A DNA stretch of 64,000 bases from WHSW01 sp963851045 (GCA_963851045.1 CAWKNC010000002.1:1240001-1304000), one strand, 5' to 3'; shown: positions 26,962 through 36,239, counted from the stretch's first letter. Notes: generated by a model from the sequence alone, not told the origin. Translations and numbers: made by a program.

Positions 26962-27861
26962 CTACTCGTCCGCGGTTCCGCCGTTGCTGTCAGCGCTCTG
27001 GCCGCGCGGGTCCGGGACCCGGACGATGTCGGTCGCGCGCACGTTGAGGCGGTAGGTCTTGCCCTCGTACTTGATGTATCGCGACTCGCCCGGCTTGAGC
27101 GTCAAGAACTGACAGGGGGCGGGCTTCTGCTGTGCGCAGCGACCATCGCCCTTGCCGACCTCGGCGAGGCTGGTGAGCGCGAACACGGCGCCCTCGCCCT
27201 CGCCACGGCCGGTCAGGCCAATGAAGGCAGCAATCGGCGCGTCGTCATCCGGGAGGAAGGTCAGGTACTTGACGTTGTCGATGTCCTTGCCCTTGCCGAT
27301 CGGCCCCACGGTGACGTCGACGCGGCCGGCATAGAAGCGGACCTCCGGCTGGACCGGCTTTGTGTCGTCCGGCTCGGCGGCCGTGTCACCCGGGGAACCC
27401 GTATCCGTCGGGGCGCCGCCCGAGACATCGGGGCTGGGAGAGGTGTCCGCCGGTGCCGTGGGGGCGGGTGCCGGCGCGGCGCCGGTGTCATCCGGGGCCG
27501 CGGGCAGCTCGGTGCCGGTGTCGGTCGTCGTGGCCTGATCGCCACTGCCGCCGCCGTTGCCGGAGACGCCCTGGTCGACGCCGAAGTGCTGCTCGAAGGG
27601 GTTCTTGGACTTGAGCTTGGCCAGTCGCTTGCGGTAGTCGCGAACGTCAACCGTGTCGTCGACCAGGACGGCGGACGTCACGGCGGACGAGTTGGACGAA
27701 ACCGCCGGCACGGCTGCAGGCGGCACCACCTCGGCGGGCTTTCGCAGCAACACCGGGACCGCGATCAGGGCGACGATGAGTGCCACCGCCGGGACCAGGA
27801 GGTGCCGGTCGCGCAGATCGCGATAGATGTCGTTCAAGAAGCGTGGGGCCTTGGTGTTCAT
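26962..27861 (-). CDS. Pilus assembly protein, PilP-like position, single-pass membrane
   Basis: A 299-residue protein with a short cytoplasmic N-terminus and one membrane helix (LLVPAVALIVALIAVPVLL). A long Pro/Thr/Asp/Ala linker (about residues 95-165) leads to a compact C-terminal domain of unknown fold. It overlaps pilO by 4 bp and occupies the place of pilP in the pilM-N-O-P order, but has no PilP lipobox, fitting a monoderm envelope without an outer-membrane secretin. Function is inferred from position. Confidence 0.7.
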   Translation of the reverse strand: MNTKAPRFLNDIYRDLRDRHLLVPAVALIVALIAVPVLLRKPAEVVPPAAVPAVSSNSSAVTSAVLVDDTVDVRDYRKRLAKLKSKNPFEQHFGVDQGVSGNGGGSGDQATTTDTGTELPAAPDDTGAAPAPAPTAPADTSPSPDVSGGAPTDTGSPGDTAAEPDDTKPVQPEVRFYAGRVDVTVGPIGKGKDIDNVKYLTFLPDDDAPIAAFIGLTGRGEGEGAVFALTSLAEVGKGDGRCAQQKPAPCQFLTLKPGESRYIKYEGKTYRLNVRATDIVRVPDPRGQSADSNGGTADE

Positions 27862-28643
27862 TGTCCCACCACCGCCGGGGTCACCGGCTCTGACGCGCTC
27901 GGCTCAACGGCTGGGACCGGTGTCGCCAGCGGGCCGCTCTGGGTCGCGCCGCCGGTGACGCCCTGGTCAGCCGGCGAGAGGTAACTGGTCGCGTCGACCG
28001 AGACCTCGAGGATTTGCTTGTTGCCGGTGCCCTCGACGGGAACCATGGTGAAGTTGTTGATCGTCAGCAGCCGGCCGTCGACGGACACCTGGTCGCCCTC
28101 GCCGACGTTGACCATCGCGTCGATCTCGCCGAAGAAGTCCGCGATATCGAAGAAGGCGCCGTCGAACTCCATCGTGTACGGCATGATCGGCAGGCCCGCT
28201 GCTCCGACGGTCGCACCGATCGGCAGCAGAGATGCGCTCGCCTCGGTCGCCTCGCCGGCTACCAGCGTCTCGCCGGTGAGACTCGTGGACGGCGCAGCGG
28301 CGGTTGCCGCCGTGCCGCCGCCAAGCGTGATGCTTTGGAAGGCGACGTCCGAGCGGGTCGAGAGCGTCTGAAGCTGCGTCAGCAGGCTCGGCGTGTCCGC
28401 GTCGACCGGGACGGCCTTGCCGAGCGTGACCAGCTTGCGGTAGTTGGACTTGAAGTCGGTCTCTGCGGCGCCTGCCGTCGAGGCTTCGAGCTCTTGCTGA
28501 GCCACCTGCGACTGCAGCGACGACACCTTGGCGGAGAGATCCGAAGCTTCCTCGCGCTTGGGCGCCAGGACCACGAACCAGAAGGCCGCGACCAGCCCCA
28601 CGCAGGCGACGACGGCAAGAATTGTCCGATCACTCGACTTCAT
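27858..28643 (-). CDS. pilO: Type IV pilus assembly protein PilO-like
   Basis: A 261-residue single-pass protein. A membrane helix near the start (TILAVVACVGLVAAFWFVVL) is followed by a coiled coil (REEASDLSAKVSSLQSQVAQQ) and a ferredoxin-like domain, as in PilO. It overlaps both pilN (28640-28643) and the pilP-like gene by 4 bp. PilN and PilO form the alignment complex linking PilM to the machinery. Confidence 0.82.
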   Translation of the reverse strand: MKSSDRTILAVVACVGLVAAFWFVVLAPKREEASDLSAKVSSLQSQVAQQELEASTAGAAETDFKSNYRKLVTLGKAVPVDADTPSLLTQLQTLSTRSDVAFQSITLGGGTAATAAAPSTSLTGETLVAGEATEASASLLPIGATVGAAGLPIMPYTMEFDGAFFDIADFFGEIDAMVNVGEGDQVSVDGRLLTINNFTMVPVEGTGNKQILEVSVDATSYLSPADQGVTGGATQSGPLATPVPAVEPSASEPVTPAVVGQ

Positions 28644-29503
28644 TCGCCACCACCCACTCCCACGGCGTCAGCACCGTTTCGTGACTCGCGAGTCTGGTCG
28701 TCGGCCGACTCGACCGCGCCCTGCTGCTCGCCCTGCGTCTCGGCCACGCCGCCATCGCTGGTCGGTGTTGCAGTTCCCTCCGGGGCCGGGGCCGGCGTCA
28801 CCGGCGTCTCTGCCGGGACGACCGCTGGGTCGGTCACTGCCGGCGCTGCCGTCGGGACGGCATCGAAGGCGACCGTGATCTGAAAGTTTGCCGCGCGCGG
28901 GCTATCGCAGCCGCTGGCCGTGCTGTCCGACGCTCCTGGCCCAGTCTCGCTCTCGCTCAGGGTGGAGCTCTGCATGCCCACGCGGGTGACACCGTCGATG
29001 TCGCGCAGCGCAGCAAGCAGGCGCGCGGTGCCCTCCTGGCCGTTGGCACAGCCGGCGAGCTCGAGCGACGGTCCGGTGACGGCGCTGCTGGAGCCGGTGT
29101 CGGCCGCAGCGGCAGCGTTGGCGTCGGCGGTTGCGGTGCCTGTGATCGACTCGAGCATTACGTCGTCCGGGATCACGAGCGCGAGCTCCTGAAGAATGCG
29201 CTCCCAGTCGAAGCGGCTCTTTGCGAGCTCAGAGACGGTGGCGCTGCGGCTGGACGAGAGGGTGGCGAAGTCGTTGTAAGGGGCGAGCGCCGCGGCCTGT
29301 TGCTGAGCGACCACCTGGCGTGACTGCAGGCTGGCGAGCTCCGAGCTCTTCGCGTTAATGCTGTTCGACGTGAGGACCAGCGCGACGACGGCCAGCAGGC
29401 CGGCCGCGAGGACGCCCACGACCACGTAGGAGAGGATGCCTGCGCGCAGCGGCGCGCTGTCGCCGCGGCGATCCTCGGGAGGGGTGAGGTTGAGCGGGCG
29501 CAT
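28640..29503 (-). CDS. pilN: Type IV pilus assembly protein PilN-like
   Basis: A 287-residue protein beginning RPLNLTPPEDRR, the type of short N-terminal motif by which PilN docks on PilM (INLLP-like). Then come one membrane helix (YVVVGVLAAGLLAVVALVL), a coiled-coil and a ferredoxin-like domain. The Thr/Ala/Pro-rich C-terminal tail (from about residue 225) is longer than in typical PilN. It sits 2 bp downstream of pilM. Confidence 0.83.
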   Translation of the reverse strand: MRPLNLTPPEDRRGDSAPLRAGILSYVVVGVLAAGLLAVVALVLTSNSINAKSSELASLQSRQVVAQQQAAALAPYNDFATLSSSRSATVSELAKSRFDWERILQELALVIPDDVMLESITGTATADANAAAAADTGSSSAVTGPSLELAGCANGQEGTARLLAALRDIDGVTRVGMQSSTLSESETGPGASDSTASGCDSPRAANFQITVAFDAVPTAAPAVTDPAVVPAETPVTPAPAPEGTATPTSDGGVAETQGEQQGAVESADDQTRESRNGADAVGVGGGE

Positions 29504-29505
29504 CG

Positions 29506-30705
29506 CTAGTCCTCCAGCCCCAGTCCGTATGACAGGGTCAGACGTCCCGCTGCGACGCCGGCAGCGTTCGATAGCGGGCCGGGGATCGCGGCCTCGAGAG
29601 GCAGCGGAAGCTGGGTGCGAAGCTGGTCGACAAGACCCGGAATCGAGACGCCAGAGCCCGAGACGGTGACGCTCGTGATCTGGGCCGACTCCTCGAGGGT
29701 TGCGTAGTACTCAAGCGAGCGGCGAAGCTCCTCCACCAGCCTGGCCGATCCTGCGACAAGCGCCTCCCGGGTGCTGGCGACGATCTGGGGGTCGCCCTCG
29801 ATCTCGCCGATCGGCGCCTCGAGACCAACGTGGATGAGCCACTGACGCGCGTGATCGAGCGTCAGGCCGCTCTTCTCGGAAAGGCTCTGGGCGATGCCCT
29901 CGGTGCCGAAGTTGAGAACGCGACTGAAGATGCATGCTGTGCCGCGGGCAAACGCGAGGTTTGTGATGTCGCCGAGGTTGACGTAGAGACGTCCCTCCAT
30001 GAGCGAGGGGTCGAACCCGGTTGTGGGATCCGGCTCGAGCGGGGTCGGCTGGCCGACAAGCTGCGCACCATCGGGGGCCACGCTGCCGGGGCGACCCAGC
30101 GCGCGGATCAGCGCGAAAGAGGAGTGGTCGATGCCGACGAGCCGCAGACCGGCGCGCCGAACGGCCTCGACGGCGGGTTCGAGCATCTCGCGCCGCGCGG
30201 CAACCACGACGACCTCGACCGTCGTCGTTGGCGAGCCGTCTGGATTCGGCGGCGTCGGCACGATTTGCCAATCGAGCACAGCGCGGTCAAGCGGCATCGG
30301 GATGTGCTCCTGAGCGGCGAAGCGCACTGCCGCGTCAAGCTCGCTGTTGGAACCGATCTTCGGCAGGCTGAGCGTGCGGACCGCAACCTGCTGGTTGGCG
30401 ATCCCGAGACGGACGTCGCGGGGAAGCTTGCGGGCGCCAAAGAGGTCCTTGATCGCGTCGCCAAGCTCAGCCGGCTCCTGCACCTCGCCGTCGCGAAACA
30501 CGCCGGCGCCGAGTGGCGCAAGTCCAAAGCTCGAGACCTGAACCCCGCCGTTAACGCGCAGTTCGGTTGCAGCGACGCTGGCCGACTCGATGTCGAGACC
30601 AACGACGCCCTTGACGCCCTTGGTCTTTCCACCCGACTTCGGCTTGCCCCCGCGATTGAGCTTGGGCAACTTGATTTCCGTGTTCTTGAGCGTGGCGAAG
30701 TCCAT
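29506..30705 (-). CDS. pilM: Type IV pilus assembly protein PilM
   Basis: A 399-residue cytoplasmic FtsA/actin-like ATPase. Matching features are GVVGLDIESASVAATEL at the phosphate-1 position, DVRLGIANQQVAVRTL, ALIRALGRPG and the late TVSGSGVSIPGLVDQL nucleotide loop. PilM binds the PilN N-terminus inside the cell. The N-terminal 28 residues are Lys/Gly-rich. ATG at 30705; an 87-bp gap separates it from the prepilin peptidase gene. Confidence 0.9.
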   Translation of the reverse strand: MDFATLKNTEIKLPKLNRGGKPKSGGKTKGVKGVVGLDIESASVAATELRVNGGVQVSSFGLAPLGAGVFRDGEVQEPAELGDAIKDLFGARKLPRDVRLGIANQQVAVRTLSLPKIGSNSELDAAVRFAAQEHIPMPLDRAVLDWQIVPTPPNPDGSPTTTVEVVVVAARREMLEPAVEAVRRAGLRLVGIDHSSFALIRALGRPGSVAPDGAQLVGQPTPLEPDPTTGFDPSLMEGRLYVNLGDITNLAFARGTACIFSRVLNFGTEGIAQSLSEKSGLTLDHARQWLIHVGLEAPIGEIEGDPQIVASTREALVAGSARLVEELRRSLEYYATLEESAQITSVTVSGSGVSIPGLVDQLRTQLPLPLEAAIPGPLSNAAGVAAGRLTLSYGLGLED

Positions 30706-30792
30706 TTGATGCCTTCCGGAAAGAGCATCGACCGTCGCCGCCCAGGACTTGAGCGATGCACACGAGCGACTGGGCCAGAACTTGCGCGACGC

Positions 30793-31557
30793 TCAGCGGC
30801 TGGTGAACGTGTCCAGGTACCAGTCGACGAGGTCAGCCCCGAACCAGAGGCCGATCACGCCTCCCAGAGCCAGAAACGGGCCGAACGGGATCGCGTACTT
30901 GCGCGCGCCCGCACCCTCACGCCTGGCCAGGGTCGCGCCGACGATCACGCCGACGATGCAACCAACCAGGATCGCCGGCAGGATCGAGCGGCCGAGATAG
31001 ATCGCCATCATCGCGACCAGCTTCACGTCGCCCATCCCCATCCCACGCGGGACCGCGAGCGCCAGGGCGAACAGGGTGCCGCCGGCGATTCCCACGGCCA
31101 ACGCTCGCTCATCCAGTTCACCCAGGTCGAAGGCGAGGACGATCGCGATGCCGGCAAGCGCGCCAAAACCAACGATCGTGTTGGGTATCAGCCTCAGCTC
31201 GAGGTCGGTCAGCGTGACCACCATCAGGATCGTGCAGAGCACCAGCCCAAGCACGAGCTCGCCCGTGTCCTCGGTTCCAAGGGCGAGGACGGTGCCCGCC
31301 CAAAGGAGCCCGAGCCCAGCCTCCGCCAGCGGGTAGCGCGCCGAGATCGGCTCGCCACAGGCGCGACAGCGGCCGCGCAGCAAGAGCCATGAGACGATTG
31401 GGATGTTGTCCTGGGCGCCGACGATCGCATCACAGCCGGGGCAGCGCGATCGGCCCGTGACGAAATCCTCCTTGCGGGGCACGCGGTGCGCCACTACGGT
31501 GCCGAAGCTGCCGACGAGAGCGCCCGCCACGAACGCGAGTAGTGCCCAGGCCGCCAT
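30793..31557 (-). CDS. pilD: Prepilin peptidase (leader peptidase / N-methyltransferase)
   Basis: A 254-residue polytopic membrane enzyme. N-terminal zinc motif CPGC...CRACG is followed by about seven membrane helices with the two catalytic aspartates in LTDLELRLIPN and GMGMGDVKL. It cleaves the class III leader of the pilins encoded directly upstream and methylates the new N-terminus. ATG 31557 lies 41 bp after the pilX-like gene. Confidence 0.95.
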   Translation of the reverse strand: MAAWALLAFVAGALVGSFGTVVAHRVPRKEDFVTGRSRCPGCDAIVGAQDNIPIVSWLLLRGRCRACGEPISARYPLAEAGLGLLWAGTVLALGTEDTGELVLGLVLCTILMVVTLTDLELRLIPNTIVGFGALAGIAIVLAFDLGELDERALAVGIAGGTLFALALAVPRGMGMGDVKLVAMMAIYLGRSILPAILVGCIVGVIVGATLARREGAGARKYAIPFGPFLALGGVIGLWFGADLVDWYLDTFTSR

Positions 31558-31598
31558 CGTCGCGCCAGCCTACTTTCGGCTCAGGCGGCGTCGCCCGG

Positions 31599-33165
31599 CT
31601 AGCAGGCGAGCGCCGGGTCTGAAGCGCCGACGGTGCAGCTCGTCTCGCGGATCACGCGCCAAGCCGACGAAGCGAGGTCGAACAGGTACGGAGGCTGCAG
31701 CACTGCGAGTCGGTCGTCGTAGTTGTAGTTCTTCAGGTAGCCGGAGTTGATCCAACCGCTACCACCGGTGCCGACCGTTCCGCGGAAGATCTGAGCGATC
31801 GCGCCGTTGACGTTGAGGCTGTCTGAGATCGGGTCACCACAGTCGTAGTTGTCGACGATGAACGAGTGCTGCAGGGCCAAGGATCGCTGCGTCGATGCGA
31901 ATTCCCGGATGCGTGTAGCTAGAGAGGTTGTCGGCGCCTTCGCAGTCGTTCGGATAGTCTTCTCGATCGTCATCGACGCCATGCATGACTCGGATGAAGT
32001 TGTTGGCGACCAGGCCGGCCACGGCCGAGCCAGCCAGGTTCGTGGTCATGCTGCCCTTGAGCACGATGTCGTTGGCCGCGGCAATCGTGATCGACGTGCT
32101 GTACGTGCCCGAGATGAAGACGTTGCCGCACGTCGACCCGCTCGTGTAGTTGCTCGAGCCGCCGAAGTACGGCGTGTAGGTAGCCGAGCAGCCGCTGTCG
32201 TTGGTGACGTAGATGATCGGGAAGTTGATGAGGCTGACCGTCTGCGGGGTCCCGCCGGAAACACTGGCGTTCGAGATCGACGCGGTTGTCCCGTTGAGCG
32301 TGATCGTCGTCTTGCCCGTGTAGACCTTGCCATTGGCCTGGGCGTACGGGAGCAGGTTGGTGTTGTCGGACGGTGGATCGATCGTGCCGGCGTCGCCGAG
32401 CGGACCTCCGGTCGGTGTGTTGTACGTCGGACTGCCGCCGCAGATCGAGATCGTCGGAATCGGTGCCGCCGATTGCATCGTGTCGCTCTTGCCGGGTCGA
32501 CCGAACGTCGGCGACCCGCAGATGACGTACTGATCCTGCGTGTATAGAGGGCCGTTGATCTCGTCGCCTGTGACCCAGCGGATGTACCCGCACTTGGAGG
32601 GCCGGCCATCGCGAATGAACGCCGCGCAGTCCTGATAGTTCTCAGGGTCGTCGTATGTGTTGGGATCGAGGGTCTCGTACTTGGAGTAGTAGAGGTAGTC
32701 GAGCGGCGACCGGCGCTTGAACTGGGCGACGATCGAGCGCGTGACCCCGTTCGATGCTCCGGTGAAGCGCATCCGGAAGCTGCCGGTGCTGATGTCGATG
32801 AAGGTGCCGACCGGGTTGGAGGTTGTGCATGCCGCCTGCCCGTTGGCGGGCAGCGGTGCGTAGGAATAGGTCTGGCCGCTCGAGCCTGGCACGGCGGTGG
32901 TCGCCTGCGACGGACAGGTCTGCCAGAGCTCGTTGTTCTTGTTGAGCAGGTACAGGAAGCGGTTGAGGCCGGCGCGCGCCGAGTAGTAGGCGCGCTTGCC
33001 GTCGAGGTCGTGGCGCGAGTTGTCGACGTCGCCGTTGGCCGCAACGAACGCCGCCCCGATCAGCAGGGTGACGATCGTCAGGACCATCATCGCGATGATC
33101 ATCGTGAAGCCGCTCTCGTCCGCGGCGCGGCGTCGGAGCCTCATAAGAATGGCGTTCACTCGCAT
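31599..33165 (-). CDS. PilX-like minor pilus protein, frameshifted
   Basis: The main frame (33165-31834) has a prepilin-type N-terminus (ADESGFTMIIAMMVLTIVTLLIGAAF), where class III cleavage would fall after Gly, and a long beta-rich secreted domain. The frame ends prematurely after RIDAAILG. A second frame (from about 31880 to 31599) continues with ALQHSFIVDNYDCGDPISD and ends in TSCTVGASDPALAC. Removing one T from the CCTTGG near 31880 joins them into a protein of about 522 residues. ATG 33144 is an alternative start. Either a real disruption or a one-base sequence error. Confidence 0.75.
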
Positions 33166-34019
33166 GGCGGCGGTACCCCCTGGTTGTTATCGCTCGGGAC
33201 CGGCGTGATCCGCAGGACTACCGAGTCGCTGACCGTCACCGGCGCGGTTGAGTTGTTCGGATTGGAGCCGAGACCACCGTCCGCGTCGACGCGAAGGTTG
33301 ATTGCAACGGCCGCAGTGCCCTGGGCGCCCAGTGAGGACAGCGGCACCGGCAGCGGACTCGGCGAGTTGGCGGGCATCGTCCCATCGGGGACGGAACTCC
33401 CGCCGCTCGTACGGATGTTGGAGGGCAGCGTCGAGAGCCCGTCGAGCAACATGTAGTAGGGGTTGCCCGCGGTGTCGATGTAGTTGTTTCCCGACGAGTC
33501 CTTGGCAACGCCGAAGCCGTAGTAGGTGAAGGCGCTCTTGCCGGGAGCCGCCGTGACGTTGCTGAGGATCGTCTGCGGCGGCGGATTCGTCGAGGCGGTC
33601 GACGAGAAGACCCAGGTCGATGGCGTGGTTCCGCTCGCAAGGGAGTACGTCGTGTCGACGAGGTTCGTCCCAGTCAACTCGATCGTGTGCTTGTCGGGGG
33701 TGAGCGCGGCCGCCGAGCCGTACTTGCTGATGAAGTTCAGCGTGTCGTCATCGCTTCCTGCGAGCACGGGAGTGACGCCCTCGGCGACGCACGCGGAGTG
33801 CAGCCGGCTCTCGATCTTCTCGATCGCTGTCCGCGCGTCCTGGGTCGCGTCAACGTGGGCAAAGACTCGGTTCGTCTGGCGCAGGACGAGGTCTTGGAAG
33901 CTGAAGAGGGCGATCGCCGTGATGATCGAGATGACCATCACCGTCAGTAGTTCGACCAGGGTCAAGCCCGACTCCTCGCGGGCGACTCGCGTAAGCGCCG
34001 CTCGCGCGCGCATCAGCAC
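33156..34019 (-). CDS. Minor prepilin, PilW-like
   Basis: A 287-residue prepilin with the class III signal EESGLTLVELLTVMVISIITAIALF (cleavage after Gly, Glu at +5). The remaining domain is Ser/Thr-rich with two cysteines. The gene overlaps the upstream PilV-like gene by 7 bp and the downstream PilX-like gene by 10 bp. Minor pilins of this type initiate pilus assembly. A second ATG two codons in is equally possible. Confidence 0.82.
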   Translation of the reverse strand: MLMRARAALTRVAREESGLTLVELLTVMVISIITAIALFSFQDLVLRQTNRVFAHVDATQDARTAIEKIESRLHSACVAEGVTPVLAGSDDDTLNFISKYGSAAALTPDKHTIELTGTNLVDTTYSLASGTTPSTWVFSSTASTNPPPQTILSNVTAAPGKSAFTYYGFGVAKDSSGNNYIDTAGNPYYMLLDGLSTLPSNIRTSGGSSVPDGTMPANSPSPLPVPLSSLGAQGTAAVAINLRVDADGGLGSNPNNSTAPVTVSDSVVLRITPVPSDNNQGVPPPCE

Positions 34020-35386
34020 TGCCCCTGGTAGGTCGAGTTGCTGCTGTTCGGAATCGCGATCGTGACCGTGTTTCCGTTGGACGCGGTGAAGCTCGTGTTG
34101 TTGACCGTCGCGGTTCTCTTGCGGTAGCTCGAGCTGTTGTATTTGTAGTCAGCGCAGACCGTGTAGCCGCTGCCGTAGGGCTGGCCGGGATAGGCAAGCC
34201 AGCCGGTGGTCGGCTTCGTTCCCGAGCTCGAGATCGTCGGCGTCCACGTGTCGGTGCAGGCATCGCGCAGGGTAATCCCGGTCGGCTTGACGGCGCTGCC
34301 GTTGTAGGTGACCGAGACATTGATCACGGGCATCTTCACCGTCACCGCACCGTTGCTCGTCGATGTCGCCGTGCCGCCCGGCGGGACCGTCGCATAGGAC
34401 TGCTGATTGGAGTTGGTCGGGGGCAGTGCCGAGGCGCACTTGCCCGCGTAGACCGTGTAGTTGTTGGTGAACGTCGTCGGCGACGTCGTGATGTACGGGA
34501 AGATCGTCTGCCCGGTCTCAAGCGCGGTGTTTTCGTTGGCCGAAGGGTCGAAGATGCCGGCGGTCGACATGTTCGGGTTGACCCACGAGATCGCTGGTGC
34601 CCGGGCTGCAACGACGGAGCTGCTGCCGGTCACTCCAGTGAAGGTGGCGCGAATCTTGCCGGGTTGGCCGAGACGGACGGTGAGGTTGGTCGAGCTGCCA
34701 GGAGTCGTCGTGATCGAGCTCGTAGGCATCGCATTGCCGGTCGAGTCGAGATACCCCGAGAGGCTCGTCGAAACCGAGTACGCCCCCACGGGAAGCGAGC
34801 CAAAGATGACGCAGCCGCCGCTGTCGGTAGCGCCGCTGCGCACGACATGCTGGGTGTCGTCGTCGGTGCCGGTCGCGGTCACGGTCGCGCCGGCGAGGCC
34901 GACCGCACCCTGGTCGATCGACTGGACGACGAGGGAACCGCCGACCCGCGGCGTGATGATGCTCTGCTGGACCACGGCCGAGCGCCGGTTGTTGGGCCAG
35001 TTGACCGAGGAAATGACCTTCGCGTAGTCGGCCGCCGACGCGGATGAGGCGCAGCTGTCCGAGCCCGAGGTGGCGCTCTGATACTTGCCTGTGGAGGTGA
35101 CGGTGTATGTGGTGCCGTCGAGCGTGACTGTCCGGGTCTGGTTGAGCGTCGCCAACTGGTCGGCGGACATGCCGCGCAGCCGCTCCTGATCCTGCTGGGC
35201 GACCTGAGTGGCCTGCGCGACGCGGCGCTGGTCGGCGCTGGTGCGCCCGACCGCATCGAGGCCCATGAACGAAAGCGCGATCAGGCCAACCAGGAGGATG
35301 CTGACAAGCACCTCCACCAGGGTGACTCCGTCCTCGCTGCGGAGGCGGGCGCATGGTGCTTCGAGCTTGGGCAGGCGTGCGTGCAT
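34013..35386 (-). CDS. Minor prepilin, PilV-like, with carboxypeptidase-regulatory-like domain
   Basis: A 457-residue prepilin with SEDGVTLVEVLVSILLVGLIALSFMG as class III signal and hydrophobic helix. A mid-section (SVRS-like segment GLAGATVTATGTDDDTQHVV...GCVIFGSLPVGAYSVSTSLSGY) matches the Ig-like CarboxypepD_reg fold that often decorates adhesins. A Ser/Thr-rich C-terminal domain with cysteines follows. Much larger than usual PilV, so it may be a tip adhesin; this is inferred. Confidence 0.8.
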   Translation of the reverse strand: MHARLPKLEAPCARLRSEDGVTLVEVLVSILLVGLIALSFMGLDAVGRTSADQRRVAQATQVAQQDQERLRGMSADQLATLNQTRTVTLDGTTYTVTSTGKYQSATSGSDSCASSASAADYAKVISSVNWPNNRRSAVVQQSIITPRVGGSLVVQSIDQGAVGLAGATVTATGTDDDTQHVVRSGATDSGGCVIFGSLPVGAYSVSTSLSGYLDSTGNAMPTSSITTTPGSSTNLTVRLGQPGKIRATFTGVTGSSSVVAARAPAISWVNPNMSTAGIFDPSANENTALETGQTIFPYITTSPTTFTNNYTVYAGKCASALPPTNSNQQSYATVPPGGTATSTSNGAVTVKMPVINVSVTYNGSAVKPTGITLRDACTDTWTPTISSSGTKPTTGWLAYPGQPYGSGYTVCADYKYNSSSYRKRTATVNNTSFTASNGNTVTIAIPNSSNSTYQGQC

Positions 35387-35527
35387 GAAGAGAGGTCCTC
35401 AGGTGACCGTTTCGGCAGATCGGGCCAGGCTCTTGAGGGCTGCAAACGAAAACGACGACCTCTCAGCCGTCGCTTTCGCTGTGCGATGCCCCGTCCCCAC
35501 GTTGCAAGAGCAAGGTGTCAGAACAAG

Positions 35528-35551
35528 CGGGGGCGGCCGAAGCCGCCCCCG
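35528..35551 (-). terminator. Hairpin downstream of the pilin gene
   Basis: A perfect 10-bp stem, CGGGGGCGGC with its complement around a four-base loop (TTCG on the transcribed minus strand). It starts 24 bp after the pilin stop. The T-tract is short (CTTGTTCT), so it may act as an attenuator or 3'-end stabiliser, giving more pilin mRNA than minor-pilin mRNA. Confidence 0.6.
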
Positions 35552-35575
35552 TCCGAATCGTTTAGGCCTGGATCG

Positions 35576-36055
35576 TTAGTTCCAGGACCCTGCCGCGGTG
35601 CCCGAGCCGGGGCAGCCGCCACGGTCGGTCCCGCTGACGGTGCAGGGGTAGGTGATTGCGCCGCTCGAGGCGCGGGTGATGCTGTATGTGTTCAGCGTCG
35701 TCTTCGCGCGAACGGTCACCGTGTAGTTGTTGGCGCCGACGGTCAGCGCGCTGATGCACGGAGCGTTGGACGAGGACGAGTCGCAGGTCGGGGGCACGGC
35801 GCCCTCAATTCCCTGCAGGCCCGTGACGGTCGCGCCCGTGTATGCACCGCTGTTGTCGGTTGCGTAGGTCTCAAGTGCGGTCTGAGCCGTACGAACCGAT
35901 TCCTTGGCGCTGGCGTCATTGGCCTTGTTTCGCTGGTTGAAGAACGCCGGGATGGCGATCGCGGCCAGCAGACCGATGATGAGCATCACGACCAAAAGCT
36001 CGACGAGCGTGAAGCCCGATTCGCTTTGTGCCCTGACGCGGAGCTTGTCGATCAT
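35576..36055 (-). CDS. pilA: Major type IV pilin
   Basis: A 159-residue prepilin. After a 14-residue leader, SESGFTLVELLVVMLIIGLLAAIAIPAF provides the cleavage Gly, Phe +1, Glu +5 and the polymerisation helix. The globular part is Ser/Thr/Ala-rich with four cysteines (CDSSSSNAPC and CTVSGTDRGGC pairs) that could form disulfides. ATG at 36055 has a strong GGAGG site embedded in a hairpin. The leader carries a c-di-GMP-I riboswitch, making it the regulated subunit of the locus. Confidence 0.93.
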   Translation of the reverse strand: MIDKLRVRAQSESGFTLVELLVVMLIIGLLAAIAIPAFFNQRNKANDASAKESVRTAQTALETYATDNSGAYTGATVTGLQGIEGAVPPTCDSSSSNAPCISALTVGANNYTVTVRAKTTLNTYSITRASSGAITYPCTVSGTDRGGCPGSGTAAGSWN

Positions 36056-36216
36056 GAGGTACCTCCTGGGTACTTCGATTTGCTTTGCGCCAGAGCCCCG
36101 GGCTATAGCCGGTCGGAATCCCTCTTTTGCGTGACCCCGGCGGTAGCCCGGCTGACTCCTTTTTGAGCCCCGTGGCTTTGCGCCTCCGCCTCACGACGGA
36201 TTTGCCTTTATCGCCA
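36056..36216 (-). ncRNA. Class I cyclic di-GMP riboswitch (GEMM-I) in pilin leader
   Basis: Read on the minus strand, the aptamer covers about 36216-36136. P1 is GGCG with CGCC, followed by AAAGGCAAA. The P1b hairpin TCCGTC-GTGA-GGCGGA has a GNRA tetraloop (36191-36194). GGCGCAAAGCC and the P2 strand end AGCCGGGCTACCG follow. These blocks and their order match the GEMM-I consensus. The expression platform (36135-36056) contains TAGCCCGG (36098-36105), fully complementary to aptamer CCGGGCTA (36144-36151), and a hairpin GTACC-CAGGA-GGTAC over the Shine-Dalgarno (36059-36073). Ligand-dependent control of pilin translation or transcription is inferred. Confidence 0.88.
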
Positions 36217-36239
36217 AGGCACTGGCCTTTCAAGCGCAG

